NCBI RefSeq assembly: GCF_046546175.1
Contig: NZ_JBKGYF010000010.1
Coordinates: forward strand, 1-34,039
Length of the DNA: 34,039 nt
Direction: 5' to 3'
Source: Methanohalobium sp046546175
GTDB lineage: Archaea > Halobacteriota > Methanosarcinia > Methanosarcinales > Methanosarcinaceae
The notes under the pieces were generated by a model, which saw only the letters and a program-made list of their open reading frames with translations, did not search any database and was not told where the DNA came from. Below, piece after piece: positions 1 through 8,750 of this stretch; the first letter of the stretch is position 1, and each line of letters opens with the position of its first letter. The position numbers and the translations under genes were made by a program.

Positions 1-66
1 CATTACAAAAATAGATATGACTGCAGTTAAAATCAGAATTTTCTCAAAAATTTCTCTATTTTTCAT
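1..66 (-). CDS. Small membrane protein, C-terminus cut by the window edge
   Basis: An open frame starts at the ATG complementary to 64-66 and runs off the left edge without a stop. The visible 22 residues are a short charged start (MKNREIFEKI) followed by a hydrophobic stretch (LILTAVISIFV), which suggests a signal peptide or first membrane helix. A GGGAT-like ribosome site lies about 5 nt upstream of the ATG. It lies just downstream of, and on the same strand as, another tiny membrane-protein gene (128-307), so the two may be co-transcribed. No family is recognised and too little is visible to assign a function. Confidence 0.4.
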   Translation of the reverse strand, partial: MKNREIFEKILILTAVISIFVM

Positions 67-127
67 ATAAATATCCCTGCACATTCAAAGCTACTTTTCG
101 AATTATACACTATAGGTTTAATAATTC

Positions 128-307
128 TCACAATTTTTGGTAACTGTTTTTTCCTATTATATATATGGTTAGCAAATATGCAAAAATAGCAACCACCATT
201 ATTGGGACAAGTATACTAATAAATCCAGACGGGTTATACCAGCAGGTAGTATAAGATGTAAATACCGCAAGTAATGTGAGAATCAGCATACTGGTTAATT
301 TTTTCAT
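128..307 (-). CDS. Small two-helix membrane protein, unknown function
   Basis: A 59-residue protein starting at the ATG at 307. A TTG one codon upstream is also in frame, but the ATG is preferred. It has a Lys-Lys start, a hydrophobic segment at about residues 5-22, a short polar turn containing a Cys and a YNPSG sequence, a second strongly hydrophobic segment at about 30-51, and a short polar tail. The layout is that of a two-pass small membrane protein or a signal peptide plus anchor. AT-rich promoter-like sequence (TTTATAAT and TATATA boxes on the minus strand) lies at about 355-400. I do not recognise the family. Confidence 0.5.
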   Translation of the reverse strand: MKKLTSMLILTLLAVFTSYTTCWYNPSGFISILVPIMVVAIFAYLLTIYIIGKNSYQKL

Positions 308-476
308 CAATCGGTAATTGAATTACAGCATTATAGATTTTGCACAAAGGAATTATATAGGGATTATAAACTATATACATAATATAATTCGTATATAATA
401 TTTGTATGAAGTTGGCATGATGAATATTTAAAATACAATGGATATGTTAAAAGTCTTTTTACGTGTACAGACCAGT

Positions 477-1493
477 TCATTGTTGAGATAAATCAATCGT
501 TAATTCAGCTATATTTTCTGCATAATTCCTAATACGTATAAAACTATCGAGAACAATGCAGGTAGATGTGGTTGCTGGTTGTTCAAATTCAATTATATTT
601 TTACTTAAATCTTTACTTTTTCTTAAGATTTCATTTGCAGTTTTGGAATCTGAAAGTTTAAATGATTCAACGCTTTCTGAATAGAGGTTTAAAGAAGCTT
701 CTCCGGTATCTATTAGTTTTGATACATCATTTTCTGGTATATTTCTTTCTAATGCTGATACTATCTTGGTAGCATGGTCTCCTATTCTTTCAATATTCCC
801 TGCTACAAGCCGGTAATAAAATGTTTCAATCAGATTTAAACTACTATTTTTTGAAACTTTATTTAAACTCAGACGATTGATGAATTGCTTTGAAACAAGG
901 TAAAACATCTTATCAACTTCATTGTCACGTGTAATGACATCTTCTATTAAATCGTAGTTATTTTCTTTTAATACTGAAAGGGACTCACTTATCATCTGAT
1001 AAACTATTGCTGACATTCTTGTAAGACCTTTTTCAATAGTAAACCTTTCAGTTTCCAGTAATTCTTGAACAACTATTTTGAATTCAGTTGTTTCAATAAC
1101 TTCCACACCTATCAAATTCTGGATTAATCCTTTGATTTCATTCTTGAAATCAAATGATTTAAAATCTGCATGAATTTCAAGGTACTGATACCCACCCATT
1201 ATGTAGGTACCTATTATATCCCGTTTAAAATCTTCTATATCTTTGTTGCCTTGTTCTAGTACCTTGATTAATGGTCTTTTTTTATTAATTCTAGGCGTTA
1301 TTGCTATTGACCCATCATCCAGATACGAAATAAAAACGACAGTACCTGCTTCAAGACCACTGTTTACAACCCAGTTTTTTGGTAATGTGATAAGGTATGT
1401 TGACTTTCCAGAAACTTGAACTTTTCTTGTATCCATATTAGAAAGGTTTAACTCAGTTTGTGAATCTCCTTGTGGCTTTTTTCCACTGGTCAT
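477..1493 (-). CDS. AbrB-PhoU phosphate uptake regulator
   Basis: A 338-residue protein. Residues about 20-70 form an AbrB/SpoVT-type swapped-hairpin DNA-binding domain (KVQVSGKSTYLITLPKNW, then a D-x-G-S-I-x-I-T-P strand). The rest is alpha-helical with two PhoU-like repeats; ERIGDHA near residue 237 is the typical PhoU E-x-x-x-D metal-binding motif. Archaeal proteins of this build are annotated as phosphate uptake regulators and are expected to sense phosphate-transporter state and bind DNA. The start is supported by AAGAGGAG about 8 nt upstream of the ATG; Met20 is an alternative. No Pst transporter is adjacent. The polyphosphate genes lie 13 kb away on the same strand, so a link to them is inference. 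Confidence 0.85.
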   Translation of the reverse strand: MTSGKKPQGDSQTELNLSNMDTRKVQVSGKSTYLITLPKNWVVNSGLEAGTVVFISYLDDGSIAITPRINKKRPLIKVLEQGNKDIEDFKRDIIGTYIMGGYQYLEIHADFKSFDFKNEIKGLIQNLIGVEVIETTEFKIVVQELLETERFTIEKGLTRMSAIVYQMISESLSVLKENNYDLIEDVITRDNEVDKMFYLVSKQFINRLSLNKVSKNSSLNLIETFYYRLVAGNIERIGDHATKIVSALERNIPENDVSKLIDTGEASLNLYSESVESFKLSDSKTANEILRKSKDLSKNIIEFEQPATTSTCIVLDSFIRIRNYAENIAELTIDLSQQ

Positions 1494-1812
1494 TTATTTA
1501 ACTCCTCTTATAGTGTTTTCAAATTAAACGGGCTGCGGAAACCATTGAAAAATATAAGTTAAATTTAAAATCGTTAATGTCCTCAATATTTGATAAATGC
1601 TAATAGGTAAACCTTATAATTAGAAAAATATAAAAATATATTTTGGATTGATTAAAATTGTGAACAAGATAAGTTATTAATGAAATAAATGAGTTTGATA
1701 TGTTGTAGATTTTTATCATTTGGATTAGAATTATATTTCAACATTATAAATTTTACATATATAGTTTATATATACTTTAGAAACTATGTAGCTTAGAAAA
1801 TTCTATTAAAAA
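1494..1812. other. Intergenic region, AT-rich, upstream of the PhoU gene
   Basis: About 320 bases without a credible ORF. It contains the ribosome site of the PhoU-type gene near 1502-1508 and TATA-like runs on both strands (for example around 1755-1776). I see no repeat, hairpin or RNA gene in it. Confidence 0.5.
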
Positions 1813-2244
1813 TTAATCAATTCTTATAATTTCATAACCAAACAGTCCTAGTGCAAAGAGGATAGAAACCATTGACAAAGTGAAAATTGCATTTGAATAA
1901 TAGGTTTCTCTTATATACCAAGACATGCCACCAAGGAAATGGGTAATACTCATCAACAGAATGATTGAAGCTCCAAAGTAATATAATTTGGTCCCTTCAA
2001 GTGCTTTTAATACACTATAAGAAATACCATAATAGAAAAATACTATAACTATGAAATATGGTATCACTACATTGTTTTCAATAGCAAATAATAGGATAGG
2101 ACTGAATTCATTTTCCAGAATTTCTTTGATACTATCAGCAAAATAGAATGTTAATGTATAATCAATTATTATTGATACACTTAAAAATAGGGGCAATATT
2201 CTTTTTTGAAAAATTGATTCTAATATTTGCAAAAACCTGCTCAT
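1813..2244 (-). CDS. Four-helix membrane protein, unknown function
   Basis: A 143-residue protein with about four predicted membrane helices: residues ~15-33, ~58-78, ~86-104 and ~115-137. Short charged loops separate them, and a cytosolic-looking start (MSRFLQILESIFQKR) precedes the first. The spacing resembles archaeal proteins of the DUF5658 kind, but I cannot confirm membership and see no catalytic motif. It is transcribed alone, 319 bp from the PhoU-type gene downstream on the same strand. The ribosome site is weak (GGATGTC about 12 nt upstream). Confidence 0.6.
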   Translation of the reverse strand: MSRFLQILESIFQKRILPLFLSVSIIIDYTLTFYFADSIKEILENEFSPILLFAIENNVVIPYFIVIVFFYYGISYSVLKALEGTKLYYFGASIILLMSITHFLGGMSWYIRETYYSNAIFTLSMVSILFALGLFGYEIIRID

Positions 2245-2342
2245 ATCTATTCGACATCCAAAAAATTACTACATATTTCTTCTTTGATTATGTATTATAA
2301 AATTTAAATCATAATATTTAAAAATATTCTTGAATGAACTAT

Positions 2343-2436
2343 TATAGTTCAACACAGATTATTTGTTACGAATATACAATACGTCTTATTATTCGTCAAA
2401 AGGATACAAGTAACAAATATAGAGTTATTGACTATA
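2343..2436. repeat. MITE-like imperfect palindrome, left copy
   Basis: A 94-bp element beginning TATAGTTCAACACAGATTA and ending GTTATTGACTATA. Its two halves are inverted copies of each other: ATTTGTTAC at 2361-2369 pairs with GTAACAAAT at 2410-2418, and the outer ends share TATAGT-(T)CAA. A second copy lies in inverted orientation at 6903-6997. The last 30 bases of the aligned copies differ at only about two positions, the first 33 at about six, and the middle is more diverged. No transposase is encoded. Small size, terminal inverted repeats and multiple copies fit a non-autonomous transposon. Confidence 0.65.
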
Positions 2437-2466
2437 AATAAAAACATGAACTTATTAAAGTTCATA

Positions 2467-2640
2467 TTAATAATTTAATCTATTTCCAAGTTCTTCGACT
2501 TGTTCATCCAGGTTTTTGTCGTACCTTATCACAAAACAGGGATATTCCATTAAGTCTAATTTATCTCTTTTCTTTTTATCATCACTTTTTACCGAATCTT
2601 TATCATGATCTGGTCCATCTACGAAAACTATAGTAAGGTA
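2467..2640 (-). pseudogene. C-terminal remnant of a helicase-associated endonuclease domain
   Basis: About 58 in-frame codons on the minus strand ending at TAA 2467-2469, with stops in frame immediately upstream and no usable start. The translation includes TIVFVDGPDHDKDS, DKKKRDKLDLMEYPCFVIRY and D-x-N-L-x-x-Q-V-x-x-L. This matches the VSR/DUF559-like nuclease fold found at the C-terminus of large archaeal and bacterial DEAD/DEAH helicases (strand with Asp, then D-x-K-R-D-x-L, then a V-I-R-Y-D strand). The rest of that gene is missing. It lies inside the MITE-bounded island, next to an intact nuclease-helicase on the other strand. Confidence 0.55.
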
Positions 2641-2899
2641 TGTAGTTAATTATACACAAACAGCATATGAGATTATCATAAAAACATTGTTCATGGAACT
2701 AGAAAAATATCTGTCATTTGCTAAAGCATGGATGAACAAATTCTATAAAATAATACTTACAGAGTTGCGATTATAATTAGAAATAACTATGATGATTTTC
2801 AACGTTACATGAAACATCAAAAAATGTAATGTTAAGCTTTAATTATTTTTTCTCATCAACAGCTATAATAATTGTCACAATGTTACATGGAGTTTAGCC
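2641..2899. other. Non-coding or decayed stretch before the nuclease-helicase
   Basis: No credible complete gene. A plus-strand frame from about 2629 to 2776 reads roughly 48 codons (ending ...KFYKIILTELRL) without a recognisable motif or ribosome site; it may be another decayed fragment. A 20-nt sequence at 2804-2823 is identical to one just after tnpB at 18278-18297. The segment ends with the GGAG ribosome site of the helicase gene at 2889-2892. Confidence 0.45.
2804..2823 (+). repeat. 20-nt direct repeat shared with the tnpB 3' flank
   Basis: GTTACATGAAACATCAAAAA occurs here and identically at 18278-18297, directly after the tnpB stop codon. Flanking sequence is not similar beyond a GATGATTTT-like word near both copies. 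It may be the shared right end of an IS200/IS605-type element, with this copy a solo remnant, or a common insertion target. Confidence 0.4.
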
Positions 2900-5800
2900 A
2901 TGACTAGGTACAACTTAAATCCTTCTTTAATTGCACGATACTTTTACCATGATTGTGAACGTTATCTTCGATATCATGCTACTCCTCTAAATGAAAGGAA
3001 TAATGAAGGCATTCCTGAAATAGAACACGATCAAAACCCTATAATGAGAATTTTACTAAAGACAGGTATTGAGTGGGAAGAAGAAGTAATTACTGACAAA
3101 TTGGGTGATAATGTAATAGTTCCTGAAGGTGAAGGAGCTTTAAATGAACGGGCTCATACATTCGCTGAAACACTAGATATTATCAAGGGCATAAAATCAG
3201 GTCAAAACATATATCAACCTACAATACACGTTCCTAAGCAGTTTTTAAAAAAATACAACCTCTCATCAGACCTATACAGATTTCCTCCATGTAGACCTGA
3301 TTTAATAAGGCTTATAGAAGATAATGAAAAGAATGTGCTGCAGATAATCGATATAAAAGCTAGTGATGATATAACACCAAGCCATCGGGTGCAAACAGCA
3401 TTATATTCATTGATGTTGCAAGAATCTTTAAAAGAACAGGGTTTTGATATTAAAGTAGACCTGAAAAAGGCAGGCATCTGGCTCTATGAACAAGATGAAC
3501 CCGAATTATTTGACCTGCATTTCGATATTAAGATGGTGGAAAATTTTCTTCAGAACCATTTACCTGTTATCTTAAAATCGCCTATTGATAAATTATCCTG
3601 GCATTTATATCATAGATGTGAATTATGTGAATTCTATCGACACTGCAAATCAGAAGCAGAAGAGAATGATTCTGTATCAATGATTCCTTATTTATCTTCA
3701 AGCGGTAAAAAGTACCTATGTAATGACAGGTTATCATTAAATTCTCTATCTGAATTAGAATCGTTTTTAAAAAAAGATAATGCAGAAAAATACCTGGAAG
3801 ATTGTGGGTCCCTTAGAAATCAAGGGCATAAATTATTAACTACAACTCAAGCTTTAAAAAATAACGAGCCGGTCCTTACAGACAGAATTTCACTGAATCT
3901 ACCGATTAATGAAGGTGTAGCTTTATTCATCACGATACAAAATGACCCAGTTTCATCCAAGATATATGCAATAGGGTATAGAAGGTTTAAAGGAAAACAA
4001 GTATATGAAAATACAACAAATGAAAATATCTACATTGCCAATAATCCAGATGAATGTACTGATATCCAGAAAAAGTTTCTAATTGATTTGTATGATGAAC
4101 TAAAAATTTTGCATGATTATAACCGTGAAAGAGAGTGGTCTGAACAAAAATCGCTTCAAACTTATGTTTTTGACAGTTATGAACTACAATTGTTCTATGA
4201 CCTCCTTAATGATTTCACCAAGGACTACAAAATGGCACCTGTAGCCCTCAGGTTGCTTTTCTATTTCCAGAATACGAAATTAGCCGGCCAGGTAGAACAC
4301 CCATCTACTGAAATAAAACATCCTACAGTAGTTTTAACAAACGAGATTGACCAGCTTGTAAGTTTACCGGTTCCATTTTCATTAAGGCTACCTGAAATAT
4401 CGAAAGTTCTTCAGAGTCCTGATTTTAATTATGATTTTGAGCCTAGCGGACTTTTCTGGTTCGAACAGAGTAATGTCATGAAATCCGATGCTATTACAAT
4501 GGTCTGGGATGGGACTAGACCCGAAGCTACAGAATGGATAAAAAACGAACTATCTAAAAGGCTGCTTGCAACGAGTAGTGTATTAGAAGGTCTGCGTTAC
4601 ATTGCAAAGGATAAATTGATTACATGGTCACAGAAATTCAAGATACCGGATTCTTACTATTTTGAAAATAAGGAACTTTCAAAACTGTCATTCCTAACTC
4701 GATATGAATCTTATATGGCTGCTATGGATATCCGCGAAAAAAGATCTCTTCCCAAATCAGAACGAATCAGAGAAGGTATAAGTGTACCTGTCGAATGTAT
4801 GGGTTTAAACATTTGGAGAGTTACAAAACCTATCGATTACACTCTTTTTGAGAAAAATGAAGAGTTCAGTCATATTTTAGTACCTGAGAATGAAGAGGGA
4901 GAAAAAGCACAGATATCATTCGATGATTACACTTTCCGTTCTGAAATAAATGATTCTGGAAATACAGGTGTAAACTTTGCAATCATAGATGAAAAGAAAG
5001 TGGACCCAAAAGATGGGAAATTGAAATTGTTATATCTGGATGTCAAATATAACAATAACCAGGAACATTTCAATACAGGTGACAAAGCAGTTCTTCACCC
5101 AAGGTTTACAGATTTTACATCCAGACGGATCATGAGGAAATTAAGAGAACTGGATGAACTGGATGATAGTGGATTTCTGGAACTTATAAGGACGCCACAA
5201 ACGTTTAACAAACCAATATATGAAGCTGACAATCTATTAAACGAAGCTCTTTATTTGAGTGATTCATCTGGATTTACATCTAGTCAGATGAAAGCTTTTG
5301 AACATATGGTTAATAACCGTTTAACTCTTGTTTGGGGACCACCTGGAACAGGCAAAACCTATTTCCTTTCAAAATCCGTTCTTAACATCCTACAAACATG
5401 GAAAAATAAGAGTTATAGATTCCATATAGCAATCACTGCATCTACACACGCTGCTATCGAAAATCTTCTACTAAAAATCCAGGAAATTTCGAATGATTAT
5501 GGTTTCGATGATTTACCTGTTTATAAATTGAAATCCGCAAAAACTGCATCTGGTAAAAGGTCACTACAAGTTTGTCCAGAATATGAAGTGGACGATTTAT
5601 TAAGCATCCAACATTTAGTGGTCGGCGGCACTGTTAATAGTCTGGATAAAATTGGTAAAAAAATACCTACCATAGATATGCTTATTGTTGATGAAGCATC
5701 CCAGGTCAAACCTGCTGAAATTGCTCTCGGAATGTCTATAATTGATTACGGAAAAAGACTGGTCCTTGCAGGTGACGATCTACAACTTCCGCCTATAATC

Positions 5801-6694
5801 AATGGTGATTATCCAGAATCTGATGATGAGCTACCAGGTTTACATGACTCTATTTTTTTCTATCTGCGTCACAGGGATAGTGAAAATAATCCTTATACAT
5901 ATCAGCTTCTTGAAAACTGGCGTATGAACAAAACATTATCCAGATTTTCTGCAGAAACGCTTTATGGATTGGATTATAAACCTGCAACAGATGAGATAGG
6001 TTTACAGAAGCTGGAATTTGGCACACCTTTACAAACTAATGGTTTAACTGAATCTTATTATAATTTGCTCGTATCTATAGTTGATACAGAGTATCCTTTA
6101 ACAGTTTGTATTTTGGAAAACGTTCAAGCATCAGTAGAAAATGAAATCGAAGCAGAAATCGTATCAAGGTTATCAGTTTTGCTTCGTGATAACCTGTTAT
6201 CTGAAGATGGAAGATATTATCCGGATAATGAAGAAGGAGACAGGAAATTTTGGAAAGAAGGACTTTTTATCGTGAGTCCCCATCACTCCCAGATAAGGAC
6301 TATACATAATCATCTGGATTCTTTGAGGAGATGGAACCATCATCCATTTGTGGATACTGTTGACAAGATGCAGGGTCAGGAGTCACAGGCGGTTATTGTA
6401 AGCTATGGTGTAAGCGATGTTGAAACTGCACTAAATGAAGCTGAGTTCATTTACAGTCTTAATAGGTTGAATGTATCTGTTACAAGAGCAAAATCCAAAT
6501 GCGTACTGTTTTTACCTCGTCCATTGCTTGAACCATCTGTTGAACTTTTACAGAATGAAGATGCATCTAGTGGCTTTCATCATATGTTAAATCTAATTGA
6601 TTTTTGTAGGAAATATGGAAAAAAAGAATCATTTGAACTTGATTTTGATGGCAAAAATGGTGTAAATCTCACAGTATTAAAAGGTAAATATTAA
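2900..6694 (+). CDS. Cas4-like nuclease fused to an SF1 (Dna2/UPF1-like) helicase
   Basis: A 1264-residue protein. The N-terminal third is a RecB/Cas4-type PD-(D/E)xK nuclease of the TM0106 kind: C-R-P-D near residue 130, I-I-D-I-K at about 149-153, with an early Cys (DCERY, ~19) and CELCEFYRHC (~239-249) able to form the Cas4/AddB-style Fe-S cluster. The C-terminal half is an SF1 helicase: Walker A GPPGTGKT (~813), Walker B LIVDEAS (~928), motif III AGDDLQLPP, N-W-R-M, D-K-M-Q-G-Q-E (~1155) and N-V-S-V-T-R-A-K (~1192). The layout is that of Dna2 (ssDNA end processing or flap removal), but such proteins also occur in accessory and defence islands. Start supported by GGAG 7 nt upstream. It stands alone between MITE-like repeats. 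Confidence 0.85.
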   Translation: MTRYNLNPSLIARYFYHDCERYLRYHATPLNERNNEGIPEIEHDQNPIMRILLKTGIEWEEEVITDKLGDNVIVPEGEGALNERAHTFAETLDIIKGIKSGQNIYQPTIHVPKQFLKKYNLSSDLYRFPPCRPDLIRLIEDNEKNVLQIIDIKASDDITPSHRVQTALYSLMLQESLKEQGFDIKVDLKKAGIWLYEQDEPELFDLHFDIKMVENFLQNHLPVILKSPIDKLSWHLYHRCELCEFYRHCKSEAEENDSVSMIPYLSSSGKKYLCNDRLSLNSLSELESFLKKDNAEKYLEDCGSLRNQGHKLLTTTQALKNNEPVLTDRISLNLPINEGVALFITIQNDPVSSKIYAIGYRRFKGKQVYENTTNENIYIANNPDECTDIQKKFLIDLYDELKILHDYNREREWSEQKSLQTYVFDSYELQLFYDLLNDFTKDYKMAPVALRLLFYFQNTKLAGQVEHPSTEIKHPTVVLTNEIDQLVSLPVPFSLRLPEISKVLQSPDFNYDFEPSGLFWFEQSNVMKSDAITMVWDGTRPEATEWIKNELSKRLLATSSVLEGLRYIAKDKLITWSQKFKIPDSYYFENKELSKLSFLTRYESYMAAMDIREKRSLPKSERIREGISVPVECMGLNIWRVTKPIDYTLFEKNEEFSHILVPENEEGEKAQISFDDYTFRSEINDSGNTGVNFAIIDEKKVDPKDGKLKLLYLDVKYNNNQEHFNTGDKAVLHPRFTDFTSRRIMRKLRELDELDDSGFLELIRTPQTFNKPIYEADNLLNEALYLSDSSGFTSSQMKAFEHMVNNRLTLVWGPPGTGKTYFLSKSVLNILQTWKNKSYRFHIAITASTHAAIENLLLKIQEISNDYGFDDLPVYKLKSAKTASGKRSLQVCPEYEVDDLLSIQHLVVGGTVNSLDKIGKKIPTIDMLIVDEASQVKPAEIALGMSIIDYGKRLVLAGDDLQLPPIINGDYPESDDELPGLHDSIFFYLRHRDSENNPYTYQLLENWRMNKTLSRFSAETLYGLDYKPATDEIGLQKLEFGTPLQTNGLTESYYNLLVSIVDTEYPLTVCILENVQASVENEIEAEIVSRLSVLLRDNLLSEDGRYYPDNEEGDRKFWKEGLFIVSPHHSQIRTIHNHLDSLRRWNHHPFVDTVDKMQGQESQAVIVSYGVSDVETALNEAEFIYSLNRLNVSVTRAKSKCVLFLPRPLLEPSVELLQNEDASSGFHHMLNLIDFCRKYGKKESFELDFDGKNGVNLTVLKGKY

Positions 6695-6902
6695 ATATTT
6701 AGTATATGAGATGACTGATTTAGAATTGTATATGGTCTTTAGGGAATTCTTGAATGACATAATATGTAAAGATTTACTATAGAGGATTTCGATTTCAGGG
6801 GCTTTGCACAAAAAGTCAATTAAGTCATTACCTAAAAATAGTTTATTTTCAGTATTGCTATATAAATAATATTTGTAAACAACTAAGAAAATTACTATTT
6901 AT
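6695..6902. other. AT-rich spacer downstream of the nuclease-helicase
   Basis: About 210 bases without a gene. It holds ATTCTTGAATGA (near 6744), a 12-mer also present just left of the left palindrome (near 2328), and GGGGCTTTGCACAAAAA near 6798, reminiscent of some IS termini but without a partner. I see no terminator hairpin. Confidence 0.4.
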
Positions 6903-6997
6903 TATAGTCAATAACTCAATATTTGTTGCTTATAATTATATTAACAAATGATGACAGACATTGCAAATTAATAACAATTAATCTGTGCTCAACTATA
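6903..6997. repeat. MITE-like imperfect palindrome, right copy
   Basis: A 95-bp element that on the minus strand reads TATAGTTGAGCACAGATTA ... GAGTTATTGACTATA and aligns end to end with 2343-2436. Shared blocks include CACAGATTA, AACAAATAT and GAGTTATTGACTATA. Like its partner it is an imperfect palindrome without coding capacity. The pair encloses about 4.6 kb containing the nuclease-helicase and a nuclease stump. No clear target-site duplication is visible at either copy. Confidence 0.65.
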
Positions 6998-7130
6998 TCT
7001 TAGAGAAAATAAATAAGTACTTTGACATTGATTATAGTCATAAGTTTGGATATTATTTGACGTAGAGTCTAAAATATGCATGGCGGATAATTCAGTATAA
7101 TTCTATTTTCAAATACGGTCACTTGAGAAT
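6998..7130 (+). other. Leader region of the ABC transporter genes
   Basis: An AT-rich stretch between the right palindrome and the ATPase gene. It probably holds the promoter. The ribosome site before the ATG at 7131 is weak (TTGAGAAT). No other structure is seen. Confidence 0.35.
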
Positions 7131-7787
7131 ATGGAACTGATAAAATACGAAGGAATAGATATCTCCTATAACGGGGTGAACATTGTATCAGATTTTAACT
7201 TATCCATTTTTAAAGGTGAAAAGGTACTTGTAAAAGGAAATTCAGGAACCGGCAAATCAACATTGATGAAACTATTACTGGGTTTTACCCAACAAACATA
7301 TGGAAATCTATATTTTCAGGGTGAAATCGTAGATGAGAGCCTGGTATGGGATATAAGGGAAAAAGTAGCATATGTACCACAGGAACTCGATATTGGAGAT
7401 GGTAATGTTGATAATTTTATAAATGAAATCCTTTCATATCAGGTTAACAGGTCATCACTGGACTATAGTAGAATATACTCTCTTTTGAAACAGTTCAATC
7501 TTAAACAAAACATACTTAGCAAAGATTTTGAAAATCTGTCAGGTGGAGAAAAACAGAGGATTGCAATTGTGATTTCACTGCTGATTAATAGGTACATATA
7601 CCTCCTTGATGAACCCACCTCAGCACTTGATTTAAATTTGAAAAAGAAAGTAGTAGACCATTTTATTGAAAATGGGGATTTAACTGTTTTTATAGTATCC
7701 CATGACAGTGAATGGGAACGGGAAAGGGTAAAAGTAGTAGACATCACTGATTACCAAAACGGACCGGGGTCATATACAGGTTTATGA
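7131..7787 (+). CDS. ABC transporter ATP-binding protein, FetA/YbbL-like
   Basis: A 218-residue ABC ATPase. Walker A GNSGTGKS is at residues 36-43, the Q-loop in AYVPQELD near 83, signature LSGGEKQR near 135, Walker B YLLDEP near 158, and the H-loop in VSHD near 187. It energises transport by the integral-membrane protein encoded next, whose family (UPF0014/FetB) is paired in E. coli with FetA and linked to iron export; the substrate here is not shown by the sequence. Its TGA (7785-7787) overlaps an ATG at 7784, the usual translational coupling of such pairs, but that ATG is out of frame with the permease as it stands. Confidence 0.85.
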   Translation: MELIKYEGIDISYNGVNIVSDFNLSIFKGEKVLVKGNSGTGKSTLMKLLLGFTQQTYGNLYFQGEIVDESLVWDIREKVAYVPQELDIGDGNVDNFINEILSYQVNRSSLDYSRIYSLLKQFNLKQNILSKDFENLSGGEKQRIAIVISLLINRYIYLLDEPTSALDLNLKKKVVDHFIENGDLTVFIVSHDSEWERERVKVVDITDYQNGPGSYTGL

Positions 7788-8588
7788 TATATCAACAATA
7801 TCCCTTGTACTGTGCTTTTTAATGTTGCTTGTACCTCTTGCTATAAGCTATCTATTGAATCTGGATTTGATAAAATCAACATTTAAAAGCATATCCAGAA
7901 TGACCCTTCAGCTGGCTTTTATAGGCATATTTTTAACATTTATCTTCGATTTGAACAGTACACTGCTGAACTTGCTCTGGATATTGTTGATGCTTGTAGT
8001 GGCATCACATATTCTGTCATAAAAAGCTCGGATATAAAACTGGATAAACTGTTTGTCCCGTTGTTCCTCTCGTTTACATTGGCCAATCTGGCAGTACTGT
8101 TTTATTTCAACAGTTTTGTAATCGACCTGACCAATCTTTTTGAAGCAAGATATTTGATACCTATCGGGGGTATGGTGCTTGGAAACTCCCTGAGAGCAAA
8201 TATCATCGGAATCAATGGTTTCAGGAACGAAATTAAAAGAAATGAATACCGGTATCTTTACTCTCTGTCACTGGGCGCCCAAAAAAATGAGGCACTTATA
8301 CCTTATCTAAGAAAAAGCATGATTTCTGCTATAAAACCTACTATTGCAAACATGTCTACTGTGGGTATTGTATTTCTTCCCGGAATGATGACAGGGCAGA
8401 TTCTGAGTGGCTCAAGTCCGATTATTGCGATAAAATACCAGATTGCGATTATGGTTGCTATTTATGTGACTACTGTGATGAGTGTTATGCTGAGTATAGT
8501 TGTTACAATGTATATAGGATTCGACAGACTGGGTATATTCAGGATAGATATTCTGAAAGAGGACAAAAAGAAATCAGCAACCAACTAA
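7784..8588 (+). pseudogene. ABC transporter permease, FetB/UPF0014 family, frameshifted
   Basis: The permease is split over two frames. The first piece (recognisable ATG at 7822, stop at 8020-8022) reads MLLVPLAISYLL...WILLMLVVAS. The second picks up in the +1 frame as TYSVIKSSDIKLDKLFVPLF and runs to 8588 with the family's GMVLGNSLRANI, a conserved basic R-x-E-I-x-x-N-E loop, and the FLPGMMTGQILSG signature. A single extra base near 8001-8010 explains the break. Hydrophobic sequence in the first piece's frame also extends upstream of 7822 (ISTISLVLCFL) but meets the coupled ATG at 7784 out of phase by two bases within ATATAT, hinting at a second indel. Seven or so membrane helices would be restored. 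It is either a decayed gene or sequencing error. Confidence 0.75.
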
Positions 8589-8750
8589 TAAATTAGATAG
8601 CTGGCTTTCTAAGATATATATTTTGCATATTTTCTATATTTTATATACATAATCTATATATGTAATGTTATTTTACTTTACTATGTAAACAAATCATAAT
8701 TATCCGTTTATGGAGATAATACACAGCTTGATGGCGAATTAATAAATTGG

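Noticed and set aside
6796..6815. GGGGCTTTGCACAAAAA as an insertion-sequence end
   Set aside because: Recalls some IS termini but has no inverted partner or transposase nearby.
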